In this document: in pieces, positions 11,027-23,070 of the stretch
Position numbering within the stretch: the first letter of the stretch is position 1
Layout: every line of letters starts with the position of its first letter
DNA from: Chalara sp. BL73
Lineage: Eukaryota; Ascomycota; Leotiomycetes; Helotiales
Assembly (NCBI GenBank): GCA_918026815.1
Contig: CAKJVC010000160.1
Coordinates: 310,001-374,000, forward strand
DNA length: 64,000 bases
Direction of reading: 5' to 3'
Notes under the pieces: model-generated
What the model was told of the DNA's origin: nothing
Seen by the model: the letters and a program-made list of their open reading frames with translations, nothing else
Database searches by the model: none
Position numbers and translations under genes: made by a program

Positions 11027-11030
<4 letters not shown>
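8630..11030. other. Long intergenic stretch, no gene recognised
   Basis: Scattered open frames of 60-99 codons (9628-10227 on both strands) overlap each other and have no recognisable motif or plausible splice partners. Pyrimidine-rich runs occur near 10290-10320. I see no RNA gene. Confidence 0.4.

Positions 11031-11115
<85 letters not shown>
11031..11115. repeat. Compound microsatellite (TC)n(TA)n(TG)n
   Basis: About 54 bp of TC repeats run directly into about 20 bp of TA repeats and then about 12 bp of TG repeats. Confidence 0.95.
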
Positions 11116-11288
11116 ATTCATAATTTTATTTTCCCCCTCGTCTATTAGAGCTTGTCACTGCACACGCTGTGCACCTATCGCATAACTTACATAATCAGGT
11201 GCTCAGCCCCATTCCAACAGACCCACGGGACTTTATACTCAGCCGCGTTAACTAAGCACATGCGCCATCAGACAGATAACATACGACC

Positions 11289-11720
11289 TCAATTTCGCCC
11301 CTTCCTGGCAGGTGTACTAATTTTGTCTGTTTTCTGGCCCTTAGTCAACCAAACTTTTACGCCGAGCATGCCGTAAGCGGTTGAAGACTCTGAAGTGCTG
11401 TAGTCTATGTCAGCCCTGAAGGACTGTAGAGGAACGCGACCATCCCTATGTGCTTCCGCTTGCGCTCTTTCGGTAGAGGCTAGGCGACCATCGCTCAGGT
11501 TTTTTGTCTTCGTTTCTTTGCCCCTACGTAATAGGGGTTCCCTGTCGGCCCTCAAATTCTGGAATATCGGATCTACTACGGGGTTATTGGGTTTTCGGGC
11601 GACTTTGCTGTACATGTTGTGAGGTTGGACAGTAGTGTCTGCTGTATTTTGTGGGAGCACGGCAGCGGAGGTGACTGCAAACATCAAGGTTATTGCGAGG
11701 AACAAGGAATCTGGTGCCAT
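11289..11720 (-). CDS. Small secreted protein, 143 residues, function unknown
   Basis: A single exon begins with a clear signal peptide ([20 protein letters not shown]) with a likely cut after SAA-VLP. The mature part is hydrophilic, basic, without cysteines, and carries dibasic sites (RR, KARK) that could be cut by a Kex2-type protease. A Lys/Arg-rich middle ([12 protein letters not shown]) suggests an unstructured secreted peptide. An A+T-rich TATA-like sequence lies about 115 bp upstream on the minus strand (near 11834-11844). I do not recognise a family. Candidate effector status is inference from size and signal peptide only. Confidence 0.55.
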   Translation of the reverse strand: MAPDSLFLAITLMFAVTSAAVLPQNTADTTVQPHNMYSKVARKPNNPVVDPIFQNLRADREPLLRRGKETKTKNLSDGRLASTERAQAEAHRDGRVPLQSFRADIDYSTSESSTAYGMLGVKVWLTKGQKTDKISTPARKGRN

Positions 11721-12727
11721 TTTGAAGTTGTGAGATAGGTTGAAATTGGATACAGGTTTTCAAGTGCGGTGTTTTGCAAAGAAGAAAAGATTGTAATGAT
11801 AGATTGAAATAGCGGTAATACTTATGTGTTGAAGATATATAAAGGTATAGTAGTTACTTTTTATTTAATTACTATGGTGTGAGGTTATAGATCCCACGGC
11901 TCCCACGACTCCTACAGATCCTTAAGACCCTTAAAAAATCCTAAAAATATTATAAATATAATAAACATTCCCTCGACGGGCCTCCAGGGGCTGTGCTAGA
12001 GGAAATCTGTTGTGCCATGGAGGGGTACTTCCAGTCCATCTGCCGCGAAAGCGACGATGCGGATGTATTTTCTAAGTGGGAAGAGTCTAGAGTGTTCAAG
12101 AGTGGTCACAGAACATGATTTATACAAAACTATGGAAAATATCAGTATTTGCACAGAGCCTAAGTTATTTAAAGCCAAATCACCTGTTGTTTTTCTCGGC
12201 ACGGTGAGTTTCTCGCCGCCTATGGAGGGACTTAAGTTTTATTTTGGATGCATGGCACAACATTTCCACGGCGGTTACAACGTAAGCAAACTGACCCACT
12301 TGCCTATTTTACAAGCTACCAGGAATCTGACCCTTCAGTTATATCAAAATTGCTGGCCGTATTGGGTTTAACAGATTGGCCAGGCTGATGCCTAACTTCC
12401 AGACTCCACAGGAACAGGAAATTAACAGGCATCCACAAAATATACAAAACACGTGACCTCACCACATCCAACAAATCCACTATAAGAGTCGGTCTCAGAT
12501 TCTTCCTCTGGGCATCCCTCGGGTTTCTCACAGAAGGTAGGAACAGTAATGCTTCCACTCGTTGATCCCCTATTGCGCTAACTACCAAATATAGTTTCGA
12601 TATCGACTACCTGCCAGATCATTTAATCAATCCATCAACCATCTCATCAGAACATTGTCACTCGTCTTCTGACACAGCACCTTCGTTAAGCCTCCCTAGA
12701 GTCATCAATATTCAACATAAACTGGCA
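11721..12727. other. Intergenic, no gene recognised
   Basis: Open frames at 12012-12371 (plus) and 11996-12202 (minus) overlap on opposite strands and neither has a recognisable domain. The minus frame ends RIVAFAADGLEVPLHGTTDFL-like sequence that could be a gene remnant, but I cannot support it. Confidence 0.35.
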
Positions 12728-12982
12728 ATGGCGGATGAATTGGTGGAAGAGGCAGTCAAGAATCAACTAGTTACTACAATTATGCTGCCTACTCTCTACG
12801 GTTGGCCCGCCTCGGGAGGTGTTTGGGTCTTCAAGCCCACGAAAGAGCAGTGGGAGGAATACAATAAACTCCCTGTGACGACAGAAATGGAGGTTCATTG
12901 TCTCAACTTGGAGAAATTTGGGGCGACCTTCTATAACGACATCAAGGAATGCCCTGAGGCACGACATGCTCTGGGACATTAG
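12728..12982 (+). CDS. Small unknown protein A (84 residues), paralogue of the protein at 13364-13573
   Basis: A short intact frame with an ATG start. Its core PTLYGWPASGGVWVFKPTKE, followed by EYNKLPVTT and NLEKFGATFYND, is matched closely by a second frame 400 bp downstream on the opposite strand. The conservation of many residues between the two copies supports both as coding, because non-coding frames would not keep such a pattern. There is no signal peptide and no membrane segment. Aromatic residues and the LYGWP and VFKPTKEQ motifs are the clearest signature. I do not know this family. Confidence 0.6.
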   Translation: MADELVEEAVKNQLVTTIMLPTLYGWPASGGVWVFKPTKEQWEEYNKLPVTTEMEVHCLNLEKFGATFYNDIKECPEARHALGH

Positions 12983-13363
12983 CCCTGATATCTACATCCT
13001 TTTATCTTAACTGATTTGGCTGGGTTTTAATTAAACGACTACTATGTGAAAAGGAGAGCCGCAATATTTTTAGATTATGACCTAGTAACCAAGCGCAAAT
13101 AATTTAAACATGATTGCGTTCTGAATTCAGCCAGTCAACTTATGTAAAGTACCATAATCCTGAATATACTCTAGGCCACAGTACCTTGTAATAATCTTCA
13201 TTGTCCAATTTCACCTCGAGCATCAGAACAACTTTGCCACGAAGACATATAGTATCTAGTCAGACTGTAGTAGATATCGCTGAGCTATTTTATAGTTAGG
13301 TTTCGACCTAGGCATGGCTGAATATGATACAAAGTACTTTGGTGTGAGTTATATGTTCAATTA
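12983..13363. other. Spacer between the two convergent small paralogues
   Basis: A+T-rich, no gene or repeat recognised. The two flanking genes are transcribed toward it. Confidence 0.4.
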
Positions 13364-13573
13364 TCAAACCCCAACCGCGATGAGAGTATCTGTCGATAAG
13401 CTGAAATCCTCACAATAAGTAGTGTTGAATAACTGCAGGTTCTTGATATGCTGTTCCTCACTCGTTGTCACAGGAAGGCGGTTATACTCAGTGTATTGCT
13501 CTTTGGTTGGCTTGAAGACGTAAACTCCAATGTCGTTCTTTGGCCATCCATAAAGGGTGGGTGGGGATTTCAT
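13364..13573 (-). CDS. Small unknown protein B (69 or more residues), paralogue of protein A, convergent
   Basis: The frame reads PTLYGWPKNDIGVYVFKPTK, then EYNRLPVTT and NLQLFNTTYCEDF, matching protein A position by position. An ATG at 13573 opens this frame. Protein A has about 20 residues before the conserved core. The corresponding upstream sequence here is open in another frame from an ATG at 13650, with residues resembling protein A (KAELDVEN against DELVEEAV). So copy B may have a one-base frameshift at its N-terminus, or may simply start at 13573. Function unknown. Confidence 0.5.
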   Translation of the reverse strand: MKSPPTLYGWPKNDIGVYVFKPTKEQYTEYNRLPVTTSEEQHIKNLQLFNTTYCEDFSLSTDTLIAVGV

Positions 13574-13664
13574 CCTCTGTGCATGATTCTGGAGATTCTG
13601 AAGCGATTTTCAACATCTAGCTCTGCTTTGCTGGATTTTCTTGTCGACATTGTGTAAGACCAAG

Positions 13665-14030
13665 TCATGCAGCGCCACCCCCTGGGAAAACACAATCTCC
13701 CCCGGCCAAACAATAACCCGTACCTGGCGCAGCTCTGGCATGTCTTGCAATGTCACAATGTCTAATCTGCCCGGCGCTCACATCCCCATAGTACCAAACC
13801 GCGATTGTGCAAGAATGTACAACATCGAAGCGAGCTGCCTGCCCTATCAGCCCACCCGTAGGGAAGATGAAACACACCTGCGAACCTATACTACTACTTG
13901 TTACAATAGGGGTGAGGCCTGCAGCACACAATTTGACAGCGAACCAACGAATGATTACAGCATGTGTGGTAACTGCTTGAAAAAGGAAAGAAATATATAT
14001 CAGAAATGAATGCATTTTCAGGAGTAGCAA
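13665..14030 (-). CDS. Possible small secreted cysteine-containing protein
   Basis: A frame of 121 codons opens with a hydrophobic segment (MHSFLIYISFLFQAVTTHA after a few residues) that could be a signal peptide. Six cysteines follow in about 90 residues, ending GTGYCLAGGDCVFPGGGAA. Size, cysteines and leader fit the small secreted proteins of fungi, but the opposite strand also has an open frame of similar length (13641-14009), also rich in cysteine, so strand choice is uncertain. I chose the minus strand because only it has a leader. It lies upstream of protein B on the same strand. Confidence 0.35.
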   Translation of the reverse strand: MLLLKMHSFLIYISFLFQAVTTHAVIIRWFAVKLCAAGLTPIVTSSSIGSQVCFIFPTGGLIGQAARFDVVHSCTIAVWYYGDVSAGQIRHCDIARHARAAPGTGYCLAGGDCVFPGGGAA

Positions 14031-14906
14031 TGTGAGGGAGTAGAGTAGAATAATTCTAAAATAGGGAAAGGAGATTTCGTTCCTAAAATGAGAGAATACA
14101 TCAGACTTAAACAGTCGTTTGTACGCTGCCTCAGAAGAAAAGTATATTCATGGCGCCTGTAAGGAATACTCCGGGCAATAAAGCTCCACCGTACCTGTGT
14201 TGGCTATCTTTTGAAAATTAGTTTTGCATGCGATGCTACGTAGATATGATAGGGTTTGTTTACGTGATGTAGTGCGTTACTGGCATGTTATCCGTTAAAG
14301 ATGCACAGACTATGGGTTAATCCTAGAAGAACATAAGTTTGGATAGTGATGGTCTAGAGACTGCACCTCGCCGCCGGTTCTCACCACAAATTCCACGTAA
14401 GAATCAATAGCGCTAACATAATGGATACGAACAGCGCGAGTAAAGTGAAGAGGCCGTACCTTGGTGTTGGTTCTCAGGCGAAATAATATGTAGGAAGGGA
14501 GAGAAGGCCCTTGGAATAACTCGTATCTCTGAACAATAACTCTATCATGCAATTCGTGCTTCCGGGCCACTCTCGTCTTTAAGCTCATGTTTTGGGACCA
14601 TAGAACTCTCATTACCAAGTTGATATTTGTACTCAGAGAGCCGTTCTGGACTGGCTCTCCGCAAAATCTTGATCTTATGCAATCGGCTAAAAAGCAGCCA
14701 GGTCCCGTCGAAGCTTAGAATAACAGATCACAATATGGCCAATGCCAATGGCGGCTTCAGAAGAGCCTAGAAGGGGAATGACCAACCAAATTCTCAGAAA
14801 AGGCAAAGCAGACAATAGGATGGGTAGGGATTAAGGTGGGAACACCACACAGAGCATTATGCTCTAGCCTTGGGAGGATACAGCTAAATCTAAGGCTGCC
14901 ACCTCA
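14031..14906. other. Intergenic, no gene recognised
   Basis: Only short overlapping frames (for example 14310-14618 minus) without motifs. Confidence 0.4.
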
Positions 14907-15930
14907 TTACCTAATTATTAGGCCGCCCCCTTCCATCTCTACTCCTCTGATACCCTGCTCCTCCATCTCCGCGCAGTCCTGGCGAGAACTGTTGGGTTCA
15001 AGACTTTGATGACGATCGTATTGTTCCGGGGCGGTACCGTATTGCGGAGGTTGAGATGTGGCTCTAAATCCTGCACCATTACTAGAACCGTGTATCGGTG
15101 TACTTGTCACATGTGGTGCTAGTTTCGATGGCACCGCCATAAGCTCGGGCACGTGAACGCGCTGTTGCCGCTTCAGTCTTCTTAGAAGCGCCCAGAGTAT
15201 GCCAGCCAGAAGTAATATTCCTAATGTGCCGATAACAATTCCGACGATCGTACCTGTATTAGGTGCGGATGTGTGTGCTTGAGCGGGGCTGCTGGTGCTA
15301 GACGAGGCCAACGAGGGTCCGGAGGAGGATGGGTTCGAAGAAACGGAGGAGCCGCCATTAGATGTGAGTGTAAGTGCCGACGTTTGTGCAGATGTACGTG
15401 TCGATATACCAGTTGCTGGAACAACCCCTTCCGTACTTGTAGAAGGAGTGCCGCCAGCGACTTGTGCCACTTTGAATTATGCTTAATATTTTTATGACCC
15501 GTGCTCAAACTTAGCGAGGTGGGGACACTTACCGACTTTGCGCGCATTGAGGCTGGTATGGGTTGATCATCTGGCATGCATAATCCTGTATCTCCGCTAT
15601 TAGGAACCACTGCAATCTGGTCTGGCTCACAGCAGAAATAGTAGGTGTAAAGGGTATCGTAAGTATGATAGTACATGCTCCATGTCGAGTTTGCGCATGC
15701 AGGAAAGTTTGCAATAGATTTCTTACAATCAACACCTACTAGTATTTAGGTAAATCATCGCTTGTTAATGTCTTGCAACGGGACCTTACTAGTAGGGCAG
15801 CAATACCTGGTGAAACATGACAGCCCTCGCCGGTTCCTGATAACGCGAGCGGCCACCCTCCAAAGTATATTGCTCGAGAAACGATGCCTTGGGAAGCGGG
15901 AACGGCGCGATGAGAGGCCATAATTGACAT
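14907..15930 (-). CDS. Single-pass Ser/Thr-rich surface protein with PPxY tail; gene model uncertain
   Basis: The last exon (14907 to about 15468) encodes a Ser/Thr-rich stalk, a transmembrane helix (IVGIVIGTLGILLLAGILWA), a basic stop-transfer RRLKRQQR, and a cytoplasmic tail with PPQY, a PPxY motif that WW domains such as those of Rsp5-type ubiquitin ligases bind. Upstream (to 15733) lies a cysteine-bearing ectodomain (VDCKKSIANFPACANSTWSM, YYFCCEPDQIAVV, GLCMPDD). A further segment around 15800-15930 carries cysteines including a CCPT motif. This is the usual layout of fungal WSC/Mid2-like wall or sensor proteins. Phases do not join cleanly: the strong donor after AKS (near 15531) is out of phase with the stalk exon, and the 15800 segment seems to change frame. 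The gene may be damaged, or my splice choices are wrong. Confidence 0.5.
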
Positions 15931-16956
15931 TGCAAAGAAAGTTCTGGGGATGGGGCGTTGACACCTTAAATAGTGATGGTGTATGAACACAGATATGGTG
16001 GCGGGCTTGACCCGCTTTTGTTCTGCTCCGACAATATGCATTCTATGGCGGCACAGTGCGAAAACTTAATTCTAGTATTGCCTCTGTTAAAGAAAGGAAT
16101 AATACGCCAAAAAAAAAAAAAGGTCGGGATCAATGAAGTATTAGGTATTCTTTAACCTGGCCCTCAGCATCTGGCAAAGAGCGAATACTTTTTGAACGGA
16201 CTATTCTGGGCAATGCTGCTTTACTATCATTTTTTTCAACTACTAACTGTCACATCCCTGGAGCGCACGTGACCTGTATCAGCGAAGCTCTCAAAGCCCC
16301 CAGTATATATATAGCCTGCCCTCCCCAAGCTCCTCTCCCTCCTTTAGCTTTAGACTCTCGTATTATACTACCGTTGCCCACTGTATCTGTAGATGCACAG
16401 CGCGTGCCATGACAGTTTGCTAGTGTTCCAAAGCCTTTAAATGCTGGCCAGTTATCGCGAAAAGCTTAAATTATTGTCATTCAGTAAAAGCATGTCTAAA
16501 TAACATCTAAGTAAATAAATTTTAATATTTTCTACTGGTTTAAAGTTTCTTTCAGCCAATTGTGTATCCTAATTTGAGTTTTGCTATGTTTTGTAGTTTG
16601 TAAAAAAAACACGTGGCCCGCTTATATCCGAATTTCTTCCATGACCCCACTTTCATCTGCGGGTTTTTCGCCGTTTTTGAGGGGTTTGTGCCTGATTTGC
16701 TACAGAAATATCACTACGCATTTGTAATAAGTACATCATTAATATTCCAGGACCAAAAAATGAAACCATTTATAACCAAGATGGGCTTCTCGATCCTTCT
16801 TGTACTTTCATCTTGGGTCTTTCATTATTTCGACGATCCACACGTGCGCTTTCCGAAAGAGGCACAAGGAACTCGGCGCTACTGTCATATATATTTTATA
16901 TATTTTGAACCCTTACTGCCGTTCTTCTTTAAATCATGCATTTTACCTCAGGGGAT
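15931..16956. other. Intergenic, upstream of the copper ATPase
   Basis: The region is A+T-rich with a run of 12 A near 16110 and several short overlapping frames (16613-17102) that the copper ATPase exon 1 partly overlaps. No gene recognised. Confidence 0.4.
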
Positions 16957-19900
16957 ATGTCAGCACCGACAAATACCGCCAAAATGATTTCAAGCTCGTT
17001 CATGCTCTCCAACCTCCATTGCCATTCTTGCGTTTCGCATATTCACAACGTGCTGTCCACATTGCAGTAAGTGGAAGCTCATCAATCCTCTATTTGCAAT
17101 AATTGAAGTGAATATAGTCCCCAACCAAGATCAATCTCAACCTCGTTAGTATTGTCCTTGGTCACCGTTGAGCATGAGGAGCTATTGCCGGTTGGAGACA
17201 TTCGGGAAGCACTCGAAGATGCGGGCTTTGATGTGTACCATGTCTCCCCCGAAAATTCTGTCGGGCATAAACAGAAGATTTACCGTGATCGCATAGGCTA
17301 CCTTGACCGTTTCGTCGATAAGTGGTATCCAGAATCGTCGACTCGAAACGGACCTGTGCCTAAACATGAAGACAAGCATTTACAGCATTGCGAAGCTTGT
17401 CGGTTGGAGGCATCGGTGGAACGGAAAAGTAGCTATGGGATGTCCTCATCGCCAGATGGTCGCGAGAATGAAGAAGGGTCGGGTCACGATGCTGCGAAAA
17501 ACAGAGCTGTGCCATTTGTGGTCATAGATTCGGATCAAACTGAAGATGTGTGGCGAGCTACGATGGCAATAGGGGGCATGACTTGCGCAAGCTGTGTGGG
17601 GACGATTTCTGAAGAGTTAGGAAGGAAAGACTGGGTCCGAGATGTGACCATAAACCTTATCTCAAACAGTGGAACTGTTGATTTCGTTGGAAAAGAGCAT
17701 AAAGATGATCTCGTTGAAGCAATAGAAGGTATTGGATATGAGGCAGCAATCGATAATGTCGTGGGCCTAGGAGGGCAAAACTTCTTAGCTGGAAGAACGT
17801 CGAGGACAATCGAGATCAAAGTCAATGGCATTTTTTGCAATCATTGCCCCGCTCAGGTTCTGGCATCTCTGGAAAGGTTCGGTGAATCAGTCAAAATAGA
17901 GAAGGCGTTGACTGTGGATGATCCCATTCTTAGAATCAGCTATACTCCTCATGTCCCTGAGTTTACCGGTAAGTAACAATTATTGATTATAAGTATGTCA
18001 CCTGCTGATATTATATCGCAGTTCGAACCATCATAGATGTGATCTCCGAGCTTGACCCTTTAAGCCCATCGATTTATCACCCACCTACGTTGGAAGAACG
18101 GTCTCAAAAACTACACGCACGTGAAAGAAGGCGCCTCTTCGTCCGTGTGCTTTTTACCTTTCTTATCGGCATACCTACTTTAGTTATCGGAATTATCTTC
18201 ATGAGTTTAGTTCCATCACACAACCCAGGGCGGCACTTTCTCATGAAGCCGTTGAGTGCTGGCATCAGCAGAGCACAATGGATTCTATTTGGATTGGCAA
18301 CTCCAGTTTACTTTTTATGTGCAGACGTGTTTCACACTCGCGCACTCAAAGAGATAAAGTCGATGTGGCGACCTGGAAGCACTACTCCTATTCTCCAGCG
18401 ATTATATCGTTTTGGTAGCATGAATATGCTCATGTCACTTGGAACATCCATCGCATATATTTCGTCGGTCGCCCAACTTAGTATGTCTCAGCTCCTCAGC
18501 TCAACATCACTAGCAATTACTAACACCTGATACTAGTCGCTGCGGGCATCAAGCGTCGATCAATGGTAGACAATAGCGTATTCTACTTCGACTCCGTGGT
18601 TTTCTTAACTCTCTTCCTTCTACTTGGTCGATTAATTGAAGCGTATAGCAAGTCCAAAACTGGGGACGCTGTCCTCATGCTTGGAATGCTGAAACCTACG
18701 GAGACACTCCTAGTTGAGACTACTGGCGACAAACAAATTAATGCCGAGCTTCTTGAGATTGGTGATGTAGTCAAGGTGCTACATGGTGGATCACCTCCTT
18801 GTGATGGAAAGGTGAGTCTACAATTGTGTTCTCTCTTGAAACATATCTTTCCATATTGGCCCTAATTTCCTACCAAATACCAGGACTTCTTGTTGAATGA
18901 ATTATAGTAACAAGAAATTTTTAGGTCGTCCAAGGAGAAACAAGATTTGATGAATCTAGTTTGACTGGTGAATCAAAGCCTATCCGAAAAATTGTTGGCG
19001 ACGAAGTATATTCTGGATCCATCAACAAAGGCTCTCCAATATCAGTTGAGATTACCGGGATATCTGGAGCATCTATGCTGGACCAGATAGTCAGAGCAGT
19101 TCGCGAAGGACAGACCCGAAGAGCTCCAATGGAACGTATTGCAGATTCTTTGACAGCCTACTTCGTTCCACTAGTGACACTGAGCGCCGTTATAACTTGG
19201 ATAGTCTGGCTGTCTCTAGGGGTTTCTGGCATACTTCCTTTGAGCTACCGCGGTGAGAACTCTGATGGTTGGGTAGCATGGTCACTCCAATTTGCCATCG
19301 CTGTTTTTGTGGTGGCTTGTCCTTGTGGTCTAGCTTTGGCAGCACCTACTGCACTCTTCGTTGGCGGTGGATTGGCAGCACAACATGGAATCCTTGCAAA
19401 AGGTGGAGGAGAGGCTTTCGAAAATGCAAGCCGACTTGAATGTATCGTGTTTGATAAGACGGGAACTTTAACCGTTGGGGGGGAACCCATAGTCACTGAC
19501 TATAAGATTGAGCAATGCATTGAAGTTCAAGATGGCTCAAAGGGCATGAACCGGTTTAGTGAGGCGGGTGTCTTGGAGATTGTGGGTTCAGTCGAAGCTA
19601 ATAGCAGTCATACGGTGGCCAAGGCTAGTAAGTTGACCCCCGCATGGTCTACGCAGCTCTGCAGAACATTATATTCTTCATTGGTCTGCCTATACAGAAG
19701 AACTGTTTAATATTTGGGATATAGAGAGAATATTAGTTGATATATTGTTCTAGTTACATGGTTCTGCGCATCCAAGGGCGTCGAAACCAGCCATGCTTTT
19801 GATATAGAAGAGTTTCCCGGCAAAGGCATGAAGGGCAAAGCCTATCTAGAAGGATCAACTATTGAACTTATCATCGGAAACGAGACATTCATGCATGAAA

Positions 19901-20813
19901 ATTCGGTGTTGATCTTGGCCGATACAAAAATAAAGCTAGACTGCTGGAAGTCTGAAGGTAAATCTGTGGCACTAGCAGCGATTAGAGAGACATCCCAATC
20001 ATTAAACTGGCGTCTCGGTGCTATCTTTGCTGTGTCGGATCCTATTCGACCCGAAGCACCATTTATTGTTCAACATCTCCGCCAGCAAGGGATGGATGTT
20101 TGGATGCTTTCTGGTGATAATCAGACCACGGCCAATGCGATTGCTTCACAAGTGGGTATTATTTCCACGAATGGTACGCTGCCGGATCTGCATTCATGAT
20201 GAAGTGCTGTTTCATGACCTGAACTGATTGTTGTGTAGTCATCGCCGACGTACTCCCAAGCCAGAAAGCGGAGAGAATACAAAATCTCCAAAAAGCACTC
20301 AAATCTCGTAAATCCGGAGTCGAGCATTCTTCTAAGCGTGCGATGGTCGCAATGGTTGGAGATGGTATCAACGATGCTCCCGCTCTCACGGCAGCCGATG
20401 TTGGGATCGCCATTGGCTCTGGCTCAGATATCGCAATATCGAGCGCCGAGTTTGTACTAATTTCGAGTAACCTGTATACCCTGCTCACTCTACTTGATCT
20501 CAGTAAAGTTGTCTTTCGACGAATAAAGTTCAACTTTGCATGGGCATTGGTTTATAATATGATTGCGTTGCCTGTCGCTGCTGGAGTATTATATCCGATC
20601 GGAGGAAGGCATATCAGGCTAGATCCAGTGTGGGCGAGTAAGTGCTTTTCTACTCCGCTTGACTGTTTAAAGTTTAAAGCACTACATGTGGACATATACT
20701 GACTTTGTCCTTTAGGCTTAGCGATGGCATTAAGCAGTATCAGTGTTGTGTGCAGTAGTCTTCTGCTTAAAACTCGCATACAATGGGTCGGCTGGAGGAG
20801 GAAAGACCATTAA
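16957..20813 (+). CDS. Copper-transporting P1B-type ATPase, Ccc2/CopA-like
   Basis: Eight exons join in phase to 1,104 residues: 16957-17066, 17118-17968, 18022-18480, 18537-18811, 18925-19627, 19754-20173, 20239-20637 and 20716-20813. It pumps Cu(I) across a membrane using ATP; in fungi such pumps load copper enzymes in the late Golgi or export copper. Three N-terminal metal-binding motifs are seen: C22-H-S-C25, C193-A-S-C196 (GGMTCASC) and C277-N-H-C280. Then come SLTGES (actuator), the membrane copper site C697-P-C699, the phosphorylated Asp742 in DKTGTLT, and GDGINDAP. The usual SEHP nucleotide-domain motif reads SSHTVAKA here, so His is kept but Pro is Thr. The start is the ATG at 16957, because exon 1 completes the first CxxC domain. 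No break seen. Confidence 0.93.
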
Positions 20814-21636
20814 AGTCGAGTATTATTTTAGCTATTTTCAATAGATAAAATATTATAACTTTCATATTAATAATTCATCTCAAGTCAATATTAGACAGCA
20901 GGGTAAATTAGGAAAGAGGAGACTGGGTCCCGTATTAAGCACAACGCGCCTTGGGCCTGCTGCCGTCTTCACGAAGCATAGATATACTCGGCCCTCTTTA
21001 CTTGCTCCCATCCTCCCTCTTTCTTCTACTCCTAGATTTTCTTATTGCCGCCTTCTGCTAGATGCTTCTGCTTAGCCTAGTTCGTCTCACTGGGCATGGC
21101 GGCGCGGATATTCTTGTATGAAGCAGAGCCTCTAATCGACCATTTTTTAAGTTTCCTTAGCATCTGTCCTGTATCTAAATGGACAAAAAGTCTCTTTTGC
21201 TTGAGAGAAGATTTTCTGCATTAGTTTGACTTGTTCGCCATTTTCTTTTCGCTTGCTCTGGTGATACAGATTGCACCCGCCCATAACCGAATGCTAGGAT
21301 GAAATTCTCAAAGGTTATACGGCGCATCGTATAGACGCAATGTAAATCAGGGTGGCTGGCTATCTACATACACTCGGCAAGCTTCCAGGGATTCCCCTAT
21401 ACGTATGACAAGCCGAATATTCCGGAGCATTGTTGAGTAAGCAATGCTCTATCGTGCAGTGAATACAGCAGTGTAGAGAATAGGCAAAAGTTGGGTAGAG
21501 ATCACATTGAGATTCAAAATATTTGAAGGAGATACAGTCAAACTACCCCAAGAGCTAACCCGTAAGACATTGATCACCTGCTGTCAAAGAAAAAAAGCAA
21601 CCTTAATAGCCCAGGCCAGACTACCGCTTTCGCATA
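20814..21636. other. Intergenic between convergent genes
   Basis: No gene or repeat recognised. Confidence 0.4.
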
Positions 21637-22017
21637 TCAGATAATCTTCAAGCTAGCAAGTGGCTCTATCAGATCTTCAGGCAATGTGAATGGCCGTTCC
21701 TGGGCGTCCCGCCGAGCTCTATAGAAGTCACATGCTCCTAACATGCATACGTAATGTAGCCCTCTGGGCACAAATGTGTTAGGACCAGACACCTGCTGCC
21801 TGCTTGGAACTTGACAAAAGCAGTGCGGATTTTTCGGATTCTTGCCGCGATCGTCATCAAAACGTTGGAACTTGTCGCATGGTAGACACTTATAATAAGG
21901 ACGGCCGCCGTTCCCTTTGCGATTCGAAGCTCGCGTGATAAGGCGCACTGTCTTTTTCTGGCACTGACGACAGTCTGGAGGTGTTGCAACAGATGAATCA
22001 AGGTATATTGTAACCAT
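21637..22017 (-). CDS. GRF-like zinc ribbon protein
   Basis: A single-exon frame of 126 residues. It contains DCRQCQKK, a TRASNRKGNGGRPYYKCLPC stretch and RGLHYVCMLGACDFYRARRD. These match the fungal GRF-like zinc ribbon proteins, in which spaced cysteines bind zinc and the GRPYY core resembles the GRF nucleic-acid-binding finger. The Cys pairs CRQC, CLPC, CFC and CMLGAC are all present. The role is unknown; nucleic acid binding is inference from the GRF similarity. It stands alone between unrelated genes. Confidence 0.75.
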   Translation of the reverse strand: MVTIYLDSSVATPPDCRQCQKKTVRLITRASNRKGNGGRPYYKCLPCDKFQRFDDDRGKNPKNPHCFCQVPSRQQVSGPNTFVPRGLHYVCMLGACDFYRARRDAQERPFTLPEDLIEPLASLKII

Positions 22018-23070
22018 TTTGGCTCGTGAAATTCGAGATTCTATTAAAGATCAGCTATTATATAGAGCCTAAAATTTCGTACTAACGTCAATGTATTCAA
22101 ATATCAGCGAAGGGATAATAGAGAAATTGGATGAAGAAGATGAGGTCGAAGAGTCTATTCCTTTGGGCCATTTATATGTTCTTCCCATCACGAAAGGCCA
22201 CGAGTGCAAGGAGGCTTACTCATTTCCCGGTCTCCGCTTTTGGTTGAGGGACATGTATGTCAGTAGATTTCCGATTAATCATAAGGAGGTAGTGGAGGCG
22301 GGAACGTGATCCAACAGTGGGCGATCAGCATCTTGCGTGGCTCCATGCACGGAGCTCTTTCTTGTTTTCCAGCCACTAGATTCTGATATTCGAAATGTGG
22401 CCACTCACGGAATAAATCCACAAGGATAACTAATGAGCACCTCAGCTCTGTACCTTGATTTAGCCATGCTGCAGTTACTAACCATGAATTGACGATATAC
22501 ATACACCGACTACCCAAAAGGGGAGAACCTATCACATTTCACAATAGTTGCGGTGAAGCCGACTTTGTCATATATCACTAAACACGCCCGAACGCCTTTT
22601 GGATAACTTGATTTTCTTTGAGAAGTGATTCCTTGCCACTACGGGCCATCGATGATAGCACGATGAAAAAAAATTAGATCCATTGCACCTAATCGCATTG
22701 GGAGTCTTTCTCGTCTCACTTGGTGAAATGCTGTTGACAACTTAGGCTGATACTTAATGCGAGCTGAACTACAATAGCTTGGGAGTCGTGTAAAAAATAG
22801 AAGCCTGATTAACGTTGTTCCACAGAATGAGCGGTGTACGTTAATATTTTTGAATCCTACTTACACAACATGAAAAGCAATTCTTAGCGTTGGGGAGTGA
22901 GATGGCATATGACAGATGGGATTTCGCCTCTTCTGAGAGAATAAGCATGTGAACAGAATTTTGAGAGCAATCAATTTGTTTGCAACAAATTCCACTTCAA
23001 GCAGATATCTCGATTTTGATTAGCCCACAGCTATAAACGCCCGGACAGTAGCATTTACGAGGCGCACGCC
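22018..23070. other. Intergenic, no gene recognised
   Basis: A 72-codon plus-strand frame (22091-22309) starts close to and divergent from the zinc ribbon gene. It is acidic at its start (KLDEEDEVEES) and could be a small gene, but I have no family evidence. Confidence 0.35.

Noticed and set aside
13641..14009. Plus-strand cysteine-bearing frame opposite the possible secreted protein
   Set aside because: It lacks a leader peptide; the minus-strand frame has one, although the choice is weak.
16613..17102. Two overlapping plus-strand frames upstream of the copper ATPase
   Set aside because: Low complexity and no motifs; the ATPase exon 1 uses another frame here.
17101..17160. Apparent frameshift at the start of the copper ATPase
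   Set aside because: Splicing exon 1 (ending 17066) to 17118 restores one continuous frame through the first metal-binding domain.
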